Position numbers and translations under genes: made by a program
Shown here: positions 1-11,640 of the stretch, piece by piece
Layout: each line of letters begins with the position of its first letter
How positions within the stretch are numbered: the first letter of the stretch is position 1
Notes under the pieces: model-generated
What the model saw: the letters and a program-made list of their open reading frames with translations, nothing else
The model's database searches: none
Told to the model about the DNA's origin: nothing
NCBI GenBank assembly: GCA_022478985.1
Contig: JAKSZP010004179.1
Location: 62,001 to 126,000, forward strand
Source of the DNA: Massospora cicadina
Taxonomy: Eukaryota; Entomophthoromycota; Entomophthoromycetes; Entomophthorales; Entomophthoraceae
DNA: 64,000 nucleotides
Direction: 5' to 3'

Positions 1-979
1 ATTGTTTATTACTAAGCATTGATCAATAATGGCCAACCAAACAACATCAAAAAGAAGGATCCACACCCCTTACTGTAAAATTAATGACGATCTTGACCAA
101 CTAAAAGTTGTAAAATACTTTACAGCCATGAATGATATTATCAGAACTGGCAGACTGACCTACCTAAGAGGGATCAGAAAAGAGTGATATATAACTTTTC
201 AATAGTTATATTAACCAACGTGGATGTCTTAGGGATTATAAAAAGCTTTACCACAATTTAATGAGTTATGGAAACCACACTAGGTGATTTAAAGTTGAGT
301 TGCGTTCTTAGGCATCTTTAATAAGTCATATAATATAAATAACTTTTACTTAACATTTGAGACATTTTAAAATTGTTTGAAAGGCTAATTAACGAACAAT
401 TAAAAAATTAAGCCAAAAATTGTCATTTTATAGGTCCCAAATGAAATACCTAGTCCATATTGTCAATACTAAAGAACTAAGCCATTAACTAGAAAAGCTA
501 GATGCTGCGAATTGCTTATAAGAAGTCTGAGGAACAAGCAAGATATGTAGTAAGTCTTGGATAAGGTAGACTACTATTATTAACTCATCCATTGACCTTT
601 TTCAAATGGTCAAATCATTATTCCACCTATATAGGAGTGGATTAGCTTTCTAGTAGTCCCTTAAATGCAAAGATATTATAAGTAGTTAAGAAAAACTTTT
701 ATGGAGGGTTCAGTTCTGAAATACCAAAATTTTAGCGCTCTTACATTGTGAAATCAGATGTATTTTAACTAAATAGAAAAAATAAATGCTCTTTTAGTAA
801 TAGACATATTGTGAAGAGTATCCTGTTGCTTTTTAAAGTCAAGCTAATGAAAATGAGATATTAAACGGTAACTTAGTGTAATGGTCTTGCTGTCATTTTA
901 TGTGTAAACAGATTTGAGTTTACCACCATAAAAACAAATTCCATAATTTTACCTTTTATTTTTTGTTACTTTGGTTTAA
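1..979. other. AT-rich stretch, no recognised feature
   Basis: There is no open reading frame of useful length and no motif I recognise on either strand. It forms the left flank of Gyp1 and ends at that element's target-site duplication. Confidence 0.5.
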
Positions 980-984
980 TAACC

Positions 985-1463
985 TGTCAGGAAGTTGATA
1001 TGACTGGACAATACGCTACTCATATCAGCGGAACTCAGGGGAATTGATATGAGTCTTGAGATTTATGAAAAGGGGATACACAAATTATATTCGAGCGAAG
1101 ATGAGAACACTTGGTGAATCGATAGGGATCACGCCGAGATTTGATACAAATGAGAGCAACTCGAATAGGATGAAGAATAAGAAGATACCAAGCTGAGGAT
1201 GCATCCAGCTGGGGAATCGAGGTATAAAGAGCATGATGGAAGATTACAGAGGAAATAGTCTATTATGAGAAGGAGAAGTGCAGAACAGTCTGCGAGATAA
1301 ATAAAATAAAAGAGGAAATAAGGGACAATAGCTCCATATATATTTTATTTAGTTTATTATAAAGAATCAGCGATCCTCATATCATTCAATTTGGTTGCTC
1401 AGTGGCTATACCCTGTGTAAAACCAACTTGGTAACAGCAGACCTAGACGCTGAGAAATTGACA
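985..1463 (+). repeat. Gyp1 5' LTR
   Basis: The LTR starts TGTCAGGAAG and ends AATTGACA, giving the terminal inverted repeat TGTCA/TGACA. It aligns over its full length with 7880-8357. TATAAAG at 1223-1229 is a possible promoter box, and A-rich AATAAA-like runs near 1300 could act in polyadenylation; both are inferred by position only. Confidence 0.93.
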
Positions 1464-1464
1464 G

Positions 1465-1481
1465 TGGTGCTCACTACAGGG
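1465..1481 (+). other. Gyp1 primer-binding site
   Basis: Starting one base after the LTR, the sequence TGGTGCTCACTACAGGG begins with the TGG expected to pair with a tRNA 3' CCA end. The core TGGTGCTCACT recurs at the same position in B (13913) and D (44017 to 44007, minus strand). I cannot name the tRNA. Confidence 0.75.
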
Positions 1482-1899
1482 GCCACTTAGAAACTATACA
1501 CTGAGAAAATACAATAAAAAATCCTCATTCATTCTGACCTAACCTGATCAGGTTCTGAGCATGACATGCTGAAGAAGCTTGGAGGACACCTAACTCAGAT
1601 CAACATTGTTTACTGTTACCGAACCAGGGGATATTGAAATTATGATTGCCGTGCAATTCAAGAATTGCCAGGAGCTAACAACTAACTAACATGGATGCTC
1701 CACAAATGTGACTCCACAACAACTAAAAATTATTATGGAATGATTGTTGTGCGGGTATCGCCTATACAAGTATGAGAGTGGGGAAAATGCCATAAGTCTG
1801 TTTTATAATCAACACAATCAAGAAAATCGATATGTGCTGTACATGTCTTATTTGGATGCCACTACTATGGGGTTAACTCGCTGACTCAGTACTCACGGA

Positions 1900-3936
1900 A
1901 TGGAGGATTACCTAGTCACTTATGTGCAACCTTTGATTTGCCAGCTGCTACGAGTTCTGGCTCATCATAACATTGAAATTGGAGATGTGTTGCAGTTTGC
2001 TCAAGCACAACAGCATGATGCTCACCTCTTGCTGAACTGTCTTGATTGCTTGTTCTCAGAAATACAAGGGGCACTGACACAGATGGATCATTGTGTCAGA
2101 GATATTTGTGTCTATTAGATCTTCTAGTACCACAGTTAAACTCAGAATTACCTCAAGTGATAAGAGCTATTGGAACAGCATGGCCTATCCAAGTAGTGGA
2201 TTCAGGATGGACAACCTTGGGGAACAACATGGAGCACTGTATGATGGAGCTAGCTGAATGGGTGGAAGCTCTTGAAGCCATGATTGCTCAACTCAAGGAA
2301 AGAATGACCCTGATGGAACTACAATTGGTGGCCCAAGTTGGCTCTCTATCAACAGAACTAGATCAACTCCGTATCAAATGGGATACTCAGCGAACATCTG
2401 ATAATGCACTTATTCTTAGATCAATATATACCAAGTACTTCCAACTCATTCATCGAGTTACACGACTAGAAGTCATTAGTCAGGCGGAACGCCAATGAGT
2501 CTTCCCTCCCTCTAATGGTGAGACAAGTGAGTATGTGGATATGCAAGCCTGCATTAATACCCTTTGTCAGGCCAATGAGGAATTGGTGTGCAAATGATCC
2601 TTCCTTGTTAGCCAAATAAACAACGCCAACCAGCAAGCAGATAACGCCAGACAACAACAAACCTGCATGCAGAATAGAATTGAGGAAGTTCTTTTGCAAT
2701 TACAAACTATGGAACAAACACTTAATGAGGAAAAAGAATTCCACCGATAATTACAATGGCAATATAACATGCTGCAACATGAATGGCATGAGGGATGGTG
2801 TAGATGTGCTGCAGTCAAAACGTAACGGCTGATTAGCAAACAGCTCATGGGGTGTACCAGAGCCAGGGGAAATAAGGCCATTAGTGGCAACTCGGGGGGA
2901 GAATGTTATGGATCTGCAAATGAATATCCATTGGGCAATACTCCGGACCCCCCATGTGATGACACTTCTTCTGATTCTGCATCAATGATCTCAATATCAT
3001 CTGGATGGCAGCATGTTAACACACCAAATGATGGTTCCTAAAGTCTCTCTGAATCCAGTCTTCCTGGTCCTTACAGCTGGACCTGAGAACCAACTGAATT
3101 TATCCATATTGAAAAGTTACCTCCTTTCAGTTGTAACAGAAACCTACACAGGTATTTTAGACATTTCAAACTCGCTGTAGAAGGGGCTACCAATCAACAG
3201 AAAGTGAAGTGTTACTGTCCACATTAGATGTGGAAAGCGCTGACCAAGTGACTTGCTATCTTCCATATAGTCCGGTGTCTTATGACCAAGTAAAAGCAAT
3301 TGTTATCCGGCTGTTTGGAGGCGCTAACAATATGTCTCAACAAAAAGCCAAATTTATGACTATACAGTTTAATCAAAACAAGACCCTGTCAAAATTTGCC
3401 GAGGAGTTTTTAGCAGAAGCTCACATTTTACTTGGGGCTAATATTTTTCCCACTGAGGATGTAGATATAGTGATGACGGCGGCAGTCAAACCATATTGTG
3501 AACTATATAATGCTATGTCCCATGTGTTAGATGGGGATACCGGCCTCATTCAAATTGTGAATGCCTTATGATGACTCTCTGCCAAAAATGGCACACCAAT
3601 GTGGCCCAAAAAACCTCTGTGGCTCCCACTCCATCCTTTTCTAAATATTGGGTGCAGCGACTGGGTTATCAGCTGCTGGAACATAATCGTCACCCTTATG
3701 AATCAGTAGACCATTTCCATCCCATGTACAAATCACCAGTTCGACTGCAACCATGGAACCTTACTGGCAATTCTCGACCTGGTCCTTCCAGCCCAAATTA
3801 TATATGTGCACCTTTTACCAACACTTGCTTCCAGTGCAGACAAAAAGGGCATTATGCAGCCAATTGCCCTAGCAAGCAACATGTGTACACAATGCCAACT
3901 ATGAAAACTGAGCAGGGAAAAGCACGAGTGGTGTAG
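1900..3936 (+). pseudogene. Gyp1 gag, broken by stops and frameshifts
   Basis: Gag packages the element RNA into cytoplasmic particles. The N-terminal part (about 2046-2800) is rich in heptad-like leucine and glutamine stretches, as in a coiled coil. The capsid-like part (3209-3571) resembles the Gag fragments of B and D. The nucleocapsid part ends with a CX2CX4HX4C knuckle at 3826-3867 (CFQCRQKGHYAANC). Pieces lie in at least three frames (1900, 2046, 2847, 3209 and 3568 starts), with in-frame stops near 2597 and 3042. The true start is uncertain; a reading upstream of 1900 is possible. The gene is non-functional as written. Confidence 0.85.
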
Positions 3937-4326
3937 AGATGGGATGCTCTACCTCCACTGAGGTTAATGCACTTGTCCCTAATACCTGCCAAACAATATT
4001 ATGAGTAGTAGTTGAACCTAAATCAGACGATTTTTTATACCAGCAGCTTTTGCTGGATACCCCTGCATCTGCTTCTGAGAATAAGAGTTCACCCAATTGG
4101 GCTGAGCTCTGCCAAGACATGCAGAAACCCTATGCGCGGCAAATACTGGAACAGACTGGCTCCAGTAATGCGGATTCTTCGCTGGACGTTGCTCCTTTAA
4201 TAGGATTTACATAACTAATTCAGTGTAAAGAATCGCTAAGGAGTATCCTCAGGTTGGCAAGGGTATTTCTTTTTTTTAGTACTAGATGGTAAGGGTATTT
4301 CTTCCTTTTTAAGTAACACAAGACCT

Positions 4327-4707
4327 TTGAACGTACAAGTATTAAACTCTGATGATTCCTTTTACTCAGAATGTACTTATTGCAACATATTCGTTCAAAA
4401 CACAAAAATCCGCACAATCATAGACACGGGAGCGCCGGTGAACATAGTCTCCACCCAGTTAGTGACCAAACTGATGTTGAAACTGGATGTGGACCATCGA
4501 GTAGTTTATGGAATGGCAGGAACGCATAACACTGTGTTGGAAGGAGCATATAGCACGTTGCCTCTACAATTCGGTTCCATTCAGGTGTCTGCTCCAGCGG
4601 TGGTCTTGCTGAATAACCACTACAATATGTTCATTGGCGCAGCATTCATGAGGAAATTTGGCATTGTGATAGATATGGTGGAAGAAACCCTTACTATGTT
4701 CATATAA
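4327..4707 (+). pseudogene. Gyp1 aspartic protease domain
   Basis: The 126-codon open stretch contains IIDTGAPVNIVS, the DTG catalytic triad motif of retropepsins, followed by hydrophobic strands and a second hydrophobic loop near the end. Retropepsins act as dimers and cut the Gag-Pol polyprotein. Its position between the Gag knuckle and RT is canonical. The reading is open here but is separated from RT by stops around 4708-5193, so it is part of a dead pol. Confidence 0.85.
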
Positions 4708-5193
4708 CAGATTCCAGTCTATTTTTCCTCTAGGGGAATCCCAGAGGATCCAGTCCACTCCAGTCAGATCAATCTCACATGCAGTGATGGAGTGATCCCT
4801 GCTCACTATCAGCAACTAAGTCGGCGGACTAAGATTCTCCCCAACCAGATATATGAGTATAAAGTAATCCCTTTTTGAGCAACACGCCCTTTACACTTAC
4901 CGTCTGGACACCAGGGCATAATAGGGACTGGGCTCAAAATCAAAGTTCCTAAGGGACTGTATGGAGAAATCCTGGCGCCTCATCAACACTCGTGGCTAGA
5001 ACCACATGTGGCTCCGAGGCTATTGTTTCCTGGGAATGGGGAGGTGAAGGTGTTGCTTGAAAACCTACAGAAGGAAACAATAACGATTAGGCGCCACCAA
5101 GTTGTGGCTTACCTTTACTTTGTCCCTATTGGAGAAGTTCACTGAATTCAAGACTTTGGCTCATGGGAAGTTCTTAAACTACCAGCTCGCTCC

Positions 5194-6093
5194 TTGTTTG
5201 GCATACTGACTGTAGTTCCACAAGAAGCGCTCACAGGACTATTGGCAGATCTGCAAGATAGGTCTATGGCCTTATTTGAAAAATATCGGGATATCTTTGC
5301 TAATAATGATCATGACTTGGGGTGCGCTCAAGGAGTGGTACATCAAATTGATAAGGGAGATCACCCTCCCATTTGTTCGCGTCCTATTAGACTTTCTAGA
5401 GCAGCAGAAGAGGTTGTCTCCGACGAAGTGGATAAGCTTATTGAGCAGGGGATGCTAGAACCATCAAAAAGTCCGTGGGCATCACCTGTGCTCATCATAA
5501 AGAAGAAGGATGGCACGAATTGGGTGGATATCAACTATCATACACTCAATAATGTCACGAAGAAGGATTCTTACCCTCTTCCATAGATTGATTATGCGTT
5601 AGACTGATTGGATGGGGCAAACTATTTTTCTGCCATGGATCTGATCTTGGGTTACTGACAGATCAAATTGCCACCATCAGAACGGGAGAAATGTGCAATC
5701 ATCACCTCAAGGGGGTTGTTCCAGCCAACGCGCATGCCACAAGGATTGTGTAACGCTCCTGCTACATTCCAGCATGCCATGGACACTATTTTAGGTGATC
5801 TAAAGCTGTCCTGCGTCTTAGTTTACCTTGATAACATCAATGTGTTTTCATGGATGTTCACAGATCATCTGGCCCACTTGGAGCAAGTGTTTCAGCACCT
5901 TACTGCCGCTAATATCAAAATTAAGCCCCAAAAGTGCCATTTCTTTAAAGAGCAATTGGAATACCTCAGTTTTGTTGTGGATTCAAATGGGCTTAAACCA
6001 CGGCCAGCTAAAGTGGAAGCAATAGGCAATATGACTCGGCCAGAAAATAAGCAAGACATTCAGGTGTTTCTAGGAATGGTTGGGTATTATTGA
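5194..6093 (+). pseudogene. Gyp1 reverse transcriptase domain, active site altered
   Basis: RT motifs appear in order: the N-terminal [15 protein letters not shown] (about 5473-5517), YFSAMDL (about 5627), MPQGLCNAPATFQ (about 5734) and the catalytic box. The box reads YLDN at 5824-5835 instead of YLDD, so one metal-binding Asp is now Asn (a GAT to AAT transition). Stops at 5587, in the segment after it, and at 6094 interrupt the frame; several fit TGG or CAG mutated to stop codons. This enzyme would make cDNA of the element, but the copy cannot be active. Confidence 0.9.
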
Positions 6094-6198
6094 CAGTTCA
6101 TTCCCAATTTCAGTTATATTGGGGCACCGCTTTTTGAGCTATTAAAGAAAAATTCTCCTTTCTATTGGACAGAACGATGCCAAAACGCTTTTGATGTA

Positions 6199-6594
6199 TT
6201 GCGTACCGCGTTAGCAAGTGCTCCCATACTGCAATACCCCAACTTTGATAAGCCATTCAAAGTGCAAACAGACGCATCCTTAGCTGCTATTGGAGCAGTA
6301 TTATCCCAGAAGGATGATGATGGTGTGGAACATCCTGTCGCCTTCTGTAGTCGGAGCATGAATTGTCATGAATGGAACTACACCATAACCGAGAAGGAGT
6401 GTTTAGCTATGATCTACACTTATAAACAATTTCAGGTATATTTGCATGGGGTAAGGTTTCAAGTAGTAATGGATCACACTTCCTTGCGCTGGCTACAAAA
6501 TCTGCGTAAACTGGAAGGATGGCTTGCGCATTGGGCTCTGAAGCTGCAAGCTTACAATTTTGAGATCTTATATCAACCTGGGGCAAAACATTAA
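6199..6594 (+). pseudogene. Gyp1 RNase H domain
   Basis: The stretch carries QTDASLAAIGAVLSQ and FCSRSMN, then ITEKECLAMIY and VVMDHTSLRWL, the typical gypsy RNase H signature with Asp, Glu and Asp catalytic residues visible. It follows RT in the same frame after a stop at 6094. RNase H degrades the RNA strand of RNA:DNA hybrids during cDNA synthesis. The frame closes at a TAA at 6592-6594, probably mutated from CAA. Confidence 0.9.
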
Positions 6595-6599
6595 AATGC

Positions 6600-7852
6600 G
6601 GATTGTCTGTCTCAATTGCCCATGGTCGCTATCACAGTGGATCTGGCTGATATAATGTATGAAAAAATGATGGTGAACAAATACCAGGATGAGCTGCCAC
6701 AAGTGATCTAGGTGTTAGATGGACTCAGGGGGGGTACCTTCATGCGAGGAGGAGAACTATACAATTGGATTGGAGATTTGATGCTGAATTTTCCCAAGCC
6801 TTCAAATAGACCCTCGATAATTATTTATGCTCATTGGGCTGTAGGCCATGGTGGTTTGCAAAAGACACTGGAGTTTTTATGACCCTGATACTTATGGGAA
6901 AGCATGCATTATGACGTGCTGGAAACTATTAGCTGTTGCCATCAATGTCAAGTTAAAAACCTTTCTGTAAGAAAACCACCTATCAATCAGTGAAGCCCCA
7001 GTTTGCATGGCACACCATTTCCATTGATGTAATGGGACCTCTTCCAACTAGCGCCAATAAATCCAAGTACATAACTGTTTCCATCAATCATTTGACCCGA
7101 TGGGTGGAGGTCAGGGCTATTAGCAACTTGGGCGCGGTCACCACTGCCAAGTTTATTATGGAATGTGTTATACAGTGGCATGGCTGTCCGCAGTTCATCC
7201 TGATGGACAATGGAACCAACTTTAATTTGCATATCCTGTCAAAGTTAAATGAGTTGTTGGCAATTCATGGGGATTTGACCACCCCCTATCATCCATAATC
7301 AAATGGGATGGTGGAGCGAGTTAACAGAACCCTAGTAAACATACTCTGCAAATTGATAACGGACTAGCCCTCATAATGGAGTGCTCTTTTACCTACCGCT
7401 GTGTTCGCTTATAATATCAGCTACCATTCTGCCACTGGTAAGATTCCCTTTCAACTGTTGTATGGATGCCATCTGGTTCTTCCCACCTTGTTATATTCAT
7501 GTGTAGAGGACACTGGTGATGTGAATCCTCAGCGATATTTGAGGCAACTCACAGATACATTAATCAAGTTACAAACTGAAGCATACTCCACCAGTTTGGC
7601 TAAGAAAATTCATGACCAGGCGGCTGATCAGAAGTGTCAGAGTGGACTTCCGCTGTTCACTGAAGGGAATTATGTGTTGTACCATGACCAGCATGGATTT
7701 GGCTGAAAGAATAAGCTCTCTGACATTTGGGTCAGCCCATTGGAGATTATTGAGAAGAATGGTATGGATGTCTACAAAATTAAGGAACCTGCGGGGGGTC
7801 AGATTATCAACTGAGTCCATGCTAAGTTCCTTAGAGCGTACAAACAGTAAAA
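6600..7852 (+). pseudogene. Gyp1 integrase, frameshifted
   Basis: The zinc-binding region (about 6830-6960) shows the H...H...C..C pattern, with AHWAVGHGGLQKTL and CCHQCQVKN. The DDE core follows, with IDVMGPLP at about 7025, LMDNGTNF at about 7200 and YHP...NGMVERVNRTL at about 7287-7330. The C-terminal GPY/F-like part runs to VHAKFLRAYKQ just before the polypurine tract. The core lies in a different frame from RT and RNase H, so a frameshift lies between 6595 and 6990, and in-frame stops occur (for example near 7297 and 7706). Integrase would insert the cDNA. Confidence 0.88.
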
Positions 7853-7867
7853 GCCTACCATCCAGTC

Positions 7868-7879
7868 AAAGGGGGGTAA
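7868..7879 (+). other. Gyp1 polypurine tract
   Basis: AAAGGGGGGTAA lies immediately before the 3' LTR. It is the usual primer site for plus-strand DNA synthesis in LTR elements. Confidence 0.85.
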
Positions 7880-8357
7880 TGTCAGAAAGTTGATATGACT
7901 GGATAATACACTACCCATATTGGTGGATCACATGGGAATTGAGATGAGTATCGAGATAAATGAAAAGTGGGATACATGAATTATATTTGAGCGAAATGAG
8001 AACATTTGGTGAAATGATAGGGATCAAACCAAGACTTGATACAAATGAGAGCAACTCGAATAGGATGAAGAATAAGAAGATACCAAGCTGAGGATGCATC
8101 CAGCTGGGGAATCGAGGTATAAAGAGCCTGATGGAAGATTACAGAGGAGATAGTCTATTATGTAAAGGAGAAGTGCAGAATAGTCTGTGAGATAAATAAA
8201 ATAAAAGAGGAAATAAGGGGCGATAGCTCCATATATATTTTATTTATTATAAAATAAGAATTAGCGATTCTCATATCATTTGATTGGGTTGCTCAGTGGC
8301 TATACCCTGTGCAAATTCAACTTGGCAACAGCGGACCTAGACGCCGAATAATTTACA
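7880..8357 (+). repeat. Gyp1 3' LTR
   Basis: It starts TGTCAGAAAG and ends AATTTACA, aligns with 985-1463, and is followed by the duplication TAACC at 8358-8362. TATAAAG is at 8118-8124. The last bases have diverged from the 5' copy (TTTACA versus TTGACA). Confidence 0.93.
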
Positions 8358-8362
8358 TAACC

Positions 8363-9594
8363 TAAAGGAACATTAATTTTTGCTGGCTTCGTGGCACTGA
8401 AACTTCGAGGTTATGATTATGAATGATAAATTGCTCTGAATTATCTCACCAAAAAATTAGATGAGCTCTAGATTACCAGTATTTGTTGCCTTATAAACTT
8501 TAAAAATATACTATATGCAAAAGTGAAGGCTCTTGGCTAAGCATACTAGAAACTTACGATCAGCCAAACACTAGACCAACCTTAGAAAAGTACAGAAATT
8601 AATGAATTAGACTCTATAAGATAAGGAACAAAGTCAACACTGATTAAATGCCAAGCTATCAAATTGACAAGATTTTAGAATGCTGAACCATCAAATTGTT
8701 GGTCATAAAAGGCTAACTAAAAATTTGAAGCTTTCAGACAAATGACATGCCAAGGAAAACTTAAACTCCATTGGGGTACTCCAATACCCACAATAGATCC
8801 ATAGTCCACATGGAATCACCATTCTGATTAATCTTAAGTAAGACCATCAAGAGATATGTCCTGTAAATACTGATCAACAAACATCATCCCCATTACAACC
8901 ACTTAAACAAGTGCTGGCAATAGTCTTTAACATACTTCTTGCAACAATGTGATACTAGTAGGGTTAAGCGTAGGTGCTGTTCAGACCATCCAGGTTTTAA
9001 ATTAAAAATCAGAGCTAGGATTTGCCTGAGCTCACATTTGAGTAGCGAGAAGTGGCAACTAGATCATTACTTTTGACTTCACTGGCTTTTTCAATATTCT
9101 GATCTGCCAGTTTAGTTTTTTGACTTTGTCTTGATTACAGCGGTTAAATTAGACAATTGATATTAGTTCAAACAGAATATTTGTATACATGTTTTGAAAA
9201 GAAATTACTATGATATATATTAAGCTTGAAGTCCTGGATCTTCTCTGCTGAGGGACTCTAATGCAGATAATACCAAAAAGACGGCCACCACCATTACAGA
9301 GATCAATGTGCGTGGGCCCTCCATCAGTTGTGGTAGTTTATTTGGAGAGGCTAGAATCTTATGTAATTTATAAAAAATTAAAAAGGCTTTCTTGGAGTGG
9401 AATTACTCCTTATTAAAATATATAATAAAATAACCCAGCTCTTTACTAACAGCATATTATCAGATTTTATTCTTTCATGGAAGTGAGGAGTGGGGGACTG
9501 AAGAACACATTGACAACTGGATGAGCGCATCTTTTAAAGAACGCCAGAAACTTTGCACAATATAGCGACTTGGAAATTATGAATAGGATCTTTT
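8363..9594. other. AT-rich stretch, nothing recognised
   Basis: I see no coding motif or repeat boundary here. It continues the sequence into which Gyp1 inserted. Confidence 0.45.
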
Positions 9595-9963
9595 GTGGTT
9601 TTCTCTGCAACCTTCACTAGCTTGTATGGGTGCTGGCATCCTAGTATCGTCCTTGATTTTGATAATTATGTTAAGATTTATTTGGTCACTCAAGGACTTT
9701 TCTATTATAATGAGCGCAATATTTTTTCATTTTTGGAGATCCAACTTTTGAACTGCGGTCATTGTGAAAGTTTTGTTACGCAACTTCTCAGTTTCAGATA
9801 TATTTTGGTGAAATCAAGATTTGTAGATAAATCAGATTTTACGCTAGTTCAAGATGAGGTAAAATTTAATTTTTTTAAGCGCAGAGGACAATCATTATTT
9901 TGTTTAAGGTGTGCTTTAAGTCCGCTATCTTTACTAGTGGTAATTCACAGGGCCCCTTCCTAA
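9595..9963 (+). CDS. Unrecognised 122-codon ORF
   Basis: This open frame starts at an ATG and encodes 122 residues rich in Phe, Leu, Ser and Val, with no motif I recognise. It is not repeated elsewhere in the window as far as I can see. It lies just upstream of the integrase remnant E, so it may be a decayed part of that element or chance open sequence in AT-rich DNA. I give no function and am not confident that it is a gene. Confidence 0.15.
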   Translation: MVFSATFTSLYGCWHPSIVLDFDNYVKIYLVTQGLFYYNERNIFSFLEIQLLNCGHCESFVTQLLSFRYILVKSRFVDKSDFTLVQDEVKFNFFKRRGQSLFCLRCALSPLSLLVVIHRAPS

Positions 9964-10029
9964 ACTTAGTTGGTTCGGATATATTGCCCAGTCCATTTAA
10001 TAGACATGGTGTGGGCTCTTACAGAAGCT

Positions 10030-10676
10030 AAATTAAAAGCATATTAAGAGTCCATGAGATTAAACATACAGACTTTTTGATGAGATTTTACAAGTCAATC
10101 ACAACAGCTGTTCATGTTCAAAACCACCTATAAGTTATTTTATCTAATATAAAATAGCACTGTTTCAATTGATGCTATAAGCCCTTGAAAGGTATTAATT
10201 TTAACAATAGATATTTATAGTAGCCATTAGCCATTTTTAGCAATTGGGTTGAGGTTAAAAGCATACATGATGTCTTAGCAGAAACCACTTTAAAGCTCAT
10301 TTTATTTTAAATTTTATACCCTATGAGTTTTCACAGGATATCTAATATATTACACTTAACCTTCACCTCAAGAGTAATTAAAATGTTAGATGAGCTCATG
10401 GAGGTTTTAGGAGCTCTTACTGCCACTTACCATCCTAAAATAATAGAATAGTAGAAAGAGCCAGTGAAAATAGATGAAAATCCATTATAGGTTTATGCAT
10501 AATTGCCTTCCTAGTGGGCCCTGTGCGTTAGCAACAATATATTCCCATATAATATTGGTCAATTCAGTACTACATGGCTTAAATTTTCACAACTCTATAG
10601 ATGACAACCTAATCTAACTCCCTTATTGTATAACATCGTGTCTAATGAGAATGATATCTAACTCTTGGATTATTTT
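10030..10676 (+). pseudogene. E: remnant gypsy integrase, left half
   Basis: Scattered frames read WVEVKSI and then MLDELMEVLGALTATYHP (about 10388-10440), and later QPNLTPLLYNIV. These align in order with the Gyp1 integrase core (WVEVRAI, KLNELLAIHGDLTTPYHP). Many stops show that it is old. It ends exactly where element A begins, and matching sequence resumes after A at 46773. This is the oldest layer of the nest. Confidence 0.7.
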
Positions 10677-11629
10677 TGCAATGAGAATCTTTTCAAATCA
10701 CCACAAATCAGTTAGGTAGGAAGGCCCATGTAAGGCCCACAGGCAGGAGAGCGTGGCTGTGGTCATATCCTTAACCTATTAATTTGTAGAACAGCTGACA
10801 GTAGATTGAAAGATGGTATAAAGGATGCTAGCTCTTAACAGGATTTTCAGTCTGCTAGAGAGGATATACAGAGAGGCGACAGCATTTAAAAAATTTCGTG
10901 GAGTAGTACATTTCCCAAACTAGATCCAAAGAACCCTCAAAATTAAATTGCAAGATGTTTTTAAAGCTTAGATTTAGTTTTCTAATTTTAAGGTTTTTAA
11001 TTTTGTTAGAAGACAATGTTGTTAAGCACCTTTATCAGTTTATATTATACTAGGAAGTAGAGAAAACTGGGGGAATTGTTCCCATGGAGTCTGAGGGCAG
11101 TGAGATATTTGGAGGCTTATCTTGGGATTTTAGCCTTTAATAAATCTAATGTGGACTCGTTCTAGACTTTCTAACAAGTACTTCAGACACATGGAAAAAT
11201 TTCCACATATATTTTTTATGTTCCAATTTGTTCTTGTAGAATAATTTTTGGTCCCATCCTTATCACAAATTTTAATTAAGTCATTAATGGATGATTTTGA
11301 TTCACTATACCACCATTTTTCTCTGCTCATGAAATTCCCTCATATAGCGGAAATTGGTTTGGCAGCTTCTATTATGCGAGCCACAAAAGTCTTGTCTCTC
11401 AACATTCTCTCATTCAGCTATATTGGGTGGCATCCTCTGATTGGTCTGATTACCATTTTCAAGAGTTCCATATCCTCCACTCTCAAGTTTACTTAATTAA
11501 ATGGCATCTTAATCATCAAAATGCCATTTTCAAGAGTTGTTTCCTTCATAACCTGTATTGTTAGCCTCAATCTTCACTGTAGTGAGGACCAGAGCTATGT
11601 GGAAGTCTGGAGGAGCCTTGACCATTACA
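10677..11629 (-). repeat. A 3' LTR
   Basis: Read on the minus strand, it starts TGTAATGGTC and ends TCATTGCA. It aligns in many blocks with 45884-46767, for example the AGGCAGGA block near 10730 and GAGCCTTG near 11613. Open frames in it (11130-11330, 11248-11496) have no counterpart in the other LTR and are taken as chance. Confidence 0.8.
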
Positions 11630-11640
11630 CTACCCCCAAA
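11630..11640 (-). other. A polypurine tract
   Basis: The minus strand reads TTTGGGGGTAG directly before the TGTAATGG start of the 3' LTR, the position of a plus-strand primer. Confidence 0.75.

Larger units (their letters stand above)
985..8357 (+). mobile_element. Gyp1: complete Ty3/gypsy LTR retrotransposon, decayed
   Basis: This is a 7.4-kb element with two directly repeated LTRs (985-1463 and 7880-8357), both beginning TGTCA and ending in (T)TACA or TGACA. It is flanked by the perfect 5-bp duplication TAACC at 980-984 and 8358-8362. The internal order is Gag, protease, RT, RNase H, integrase, which is the Ty3/gypsy order. The reading frame changes within Gag and again between RNase H and integrase, and many in-frame stops are present. 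The two LTRs carry many differences, mostly transitions, so insertion is not recent. The copy is defective, but its structure is complete. Confidence 0.95.

Noticed and set aside
11248..11496. 82-codon ORF
   Set aside because: Within A's 3' LTR and not conserved in the partner LTR.
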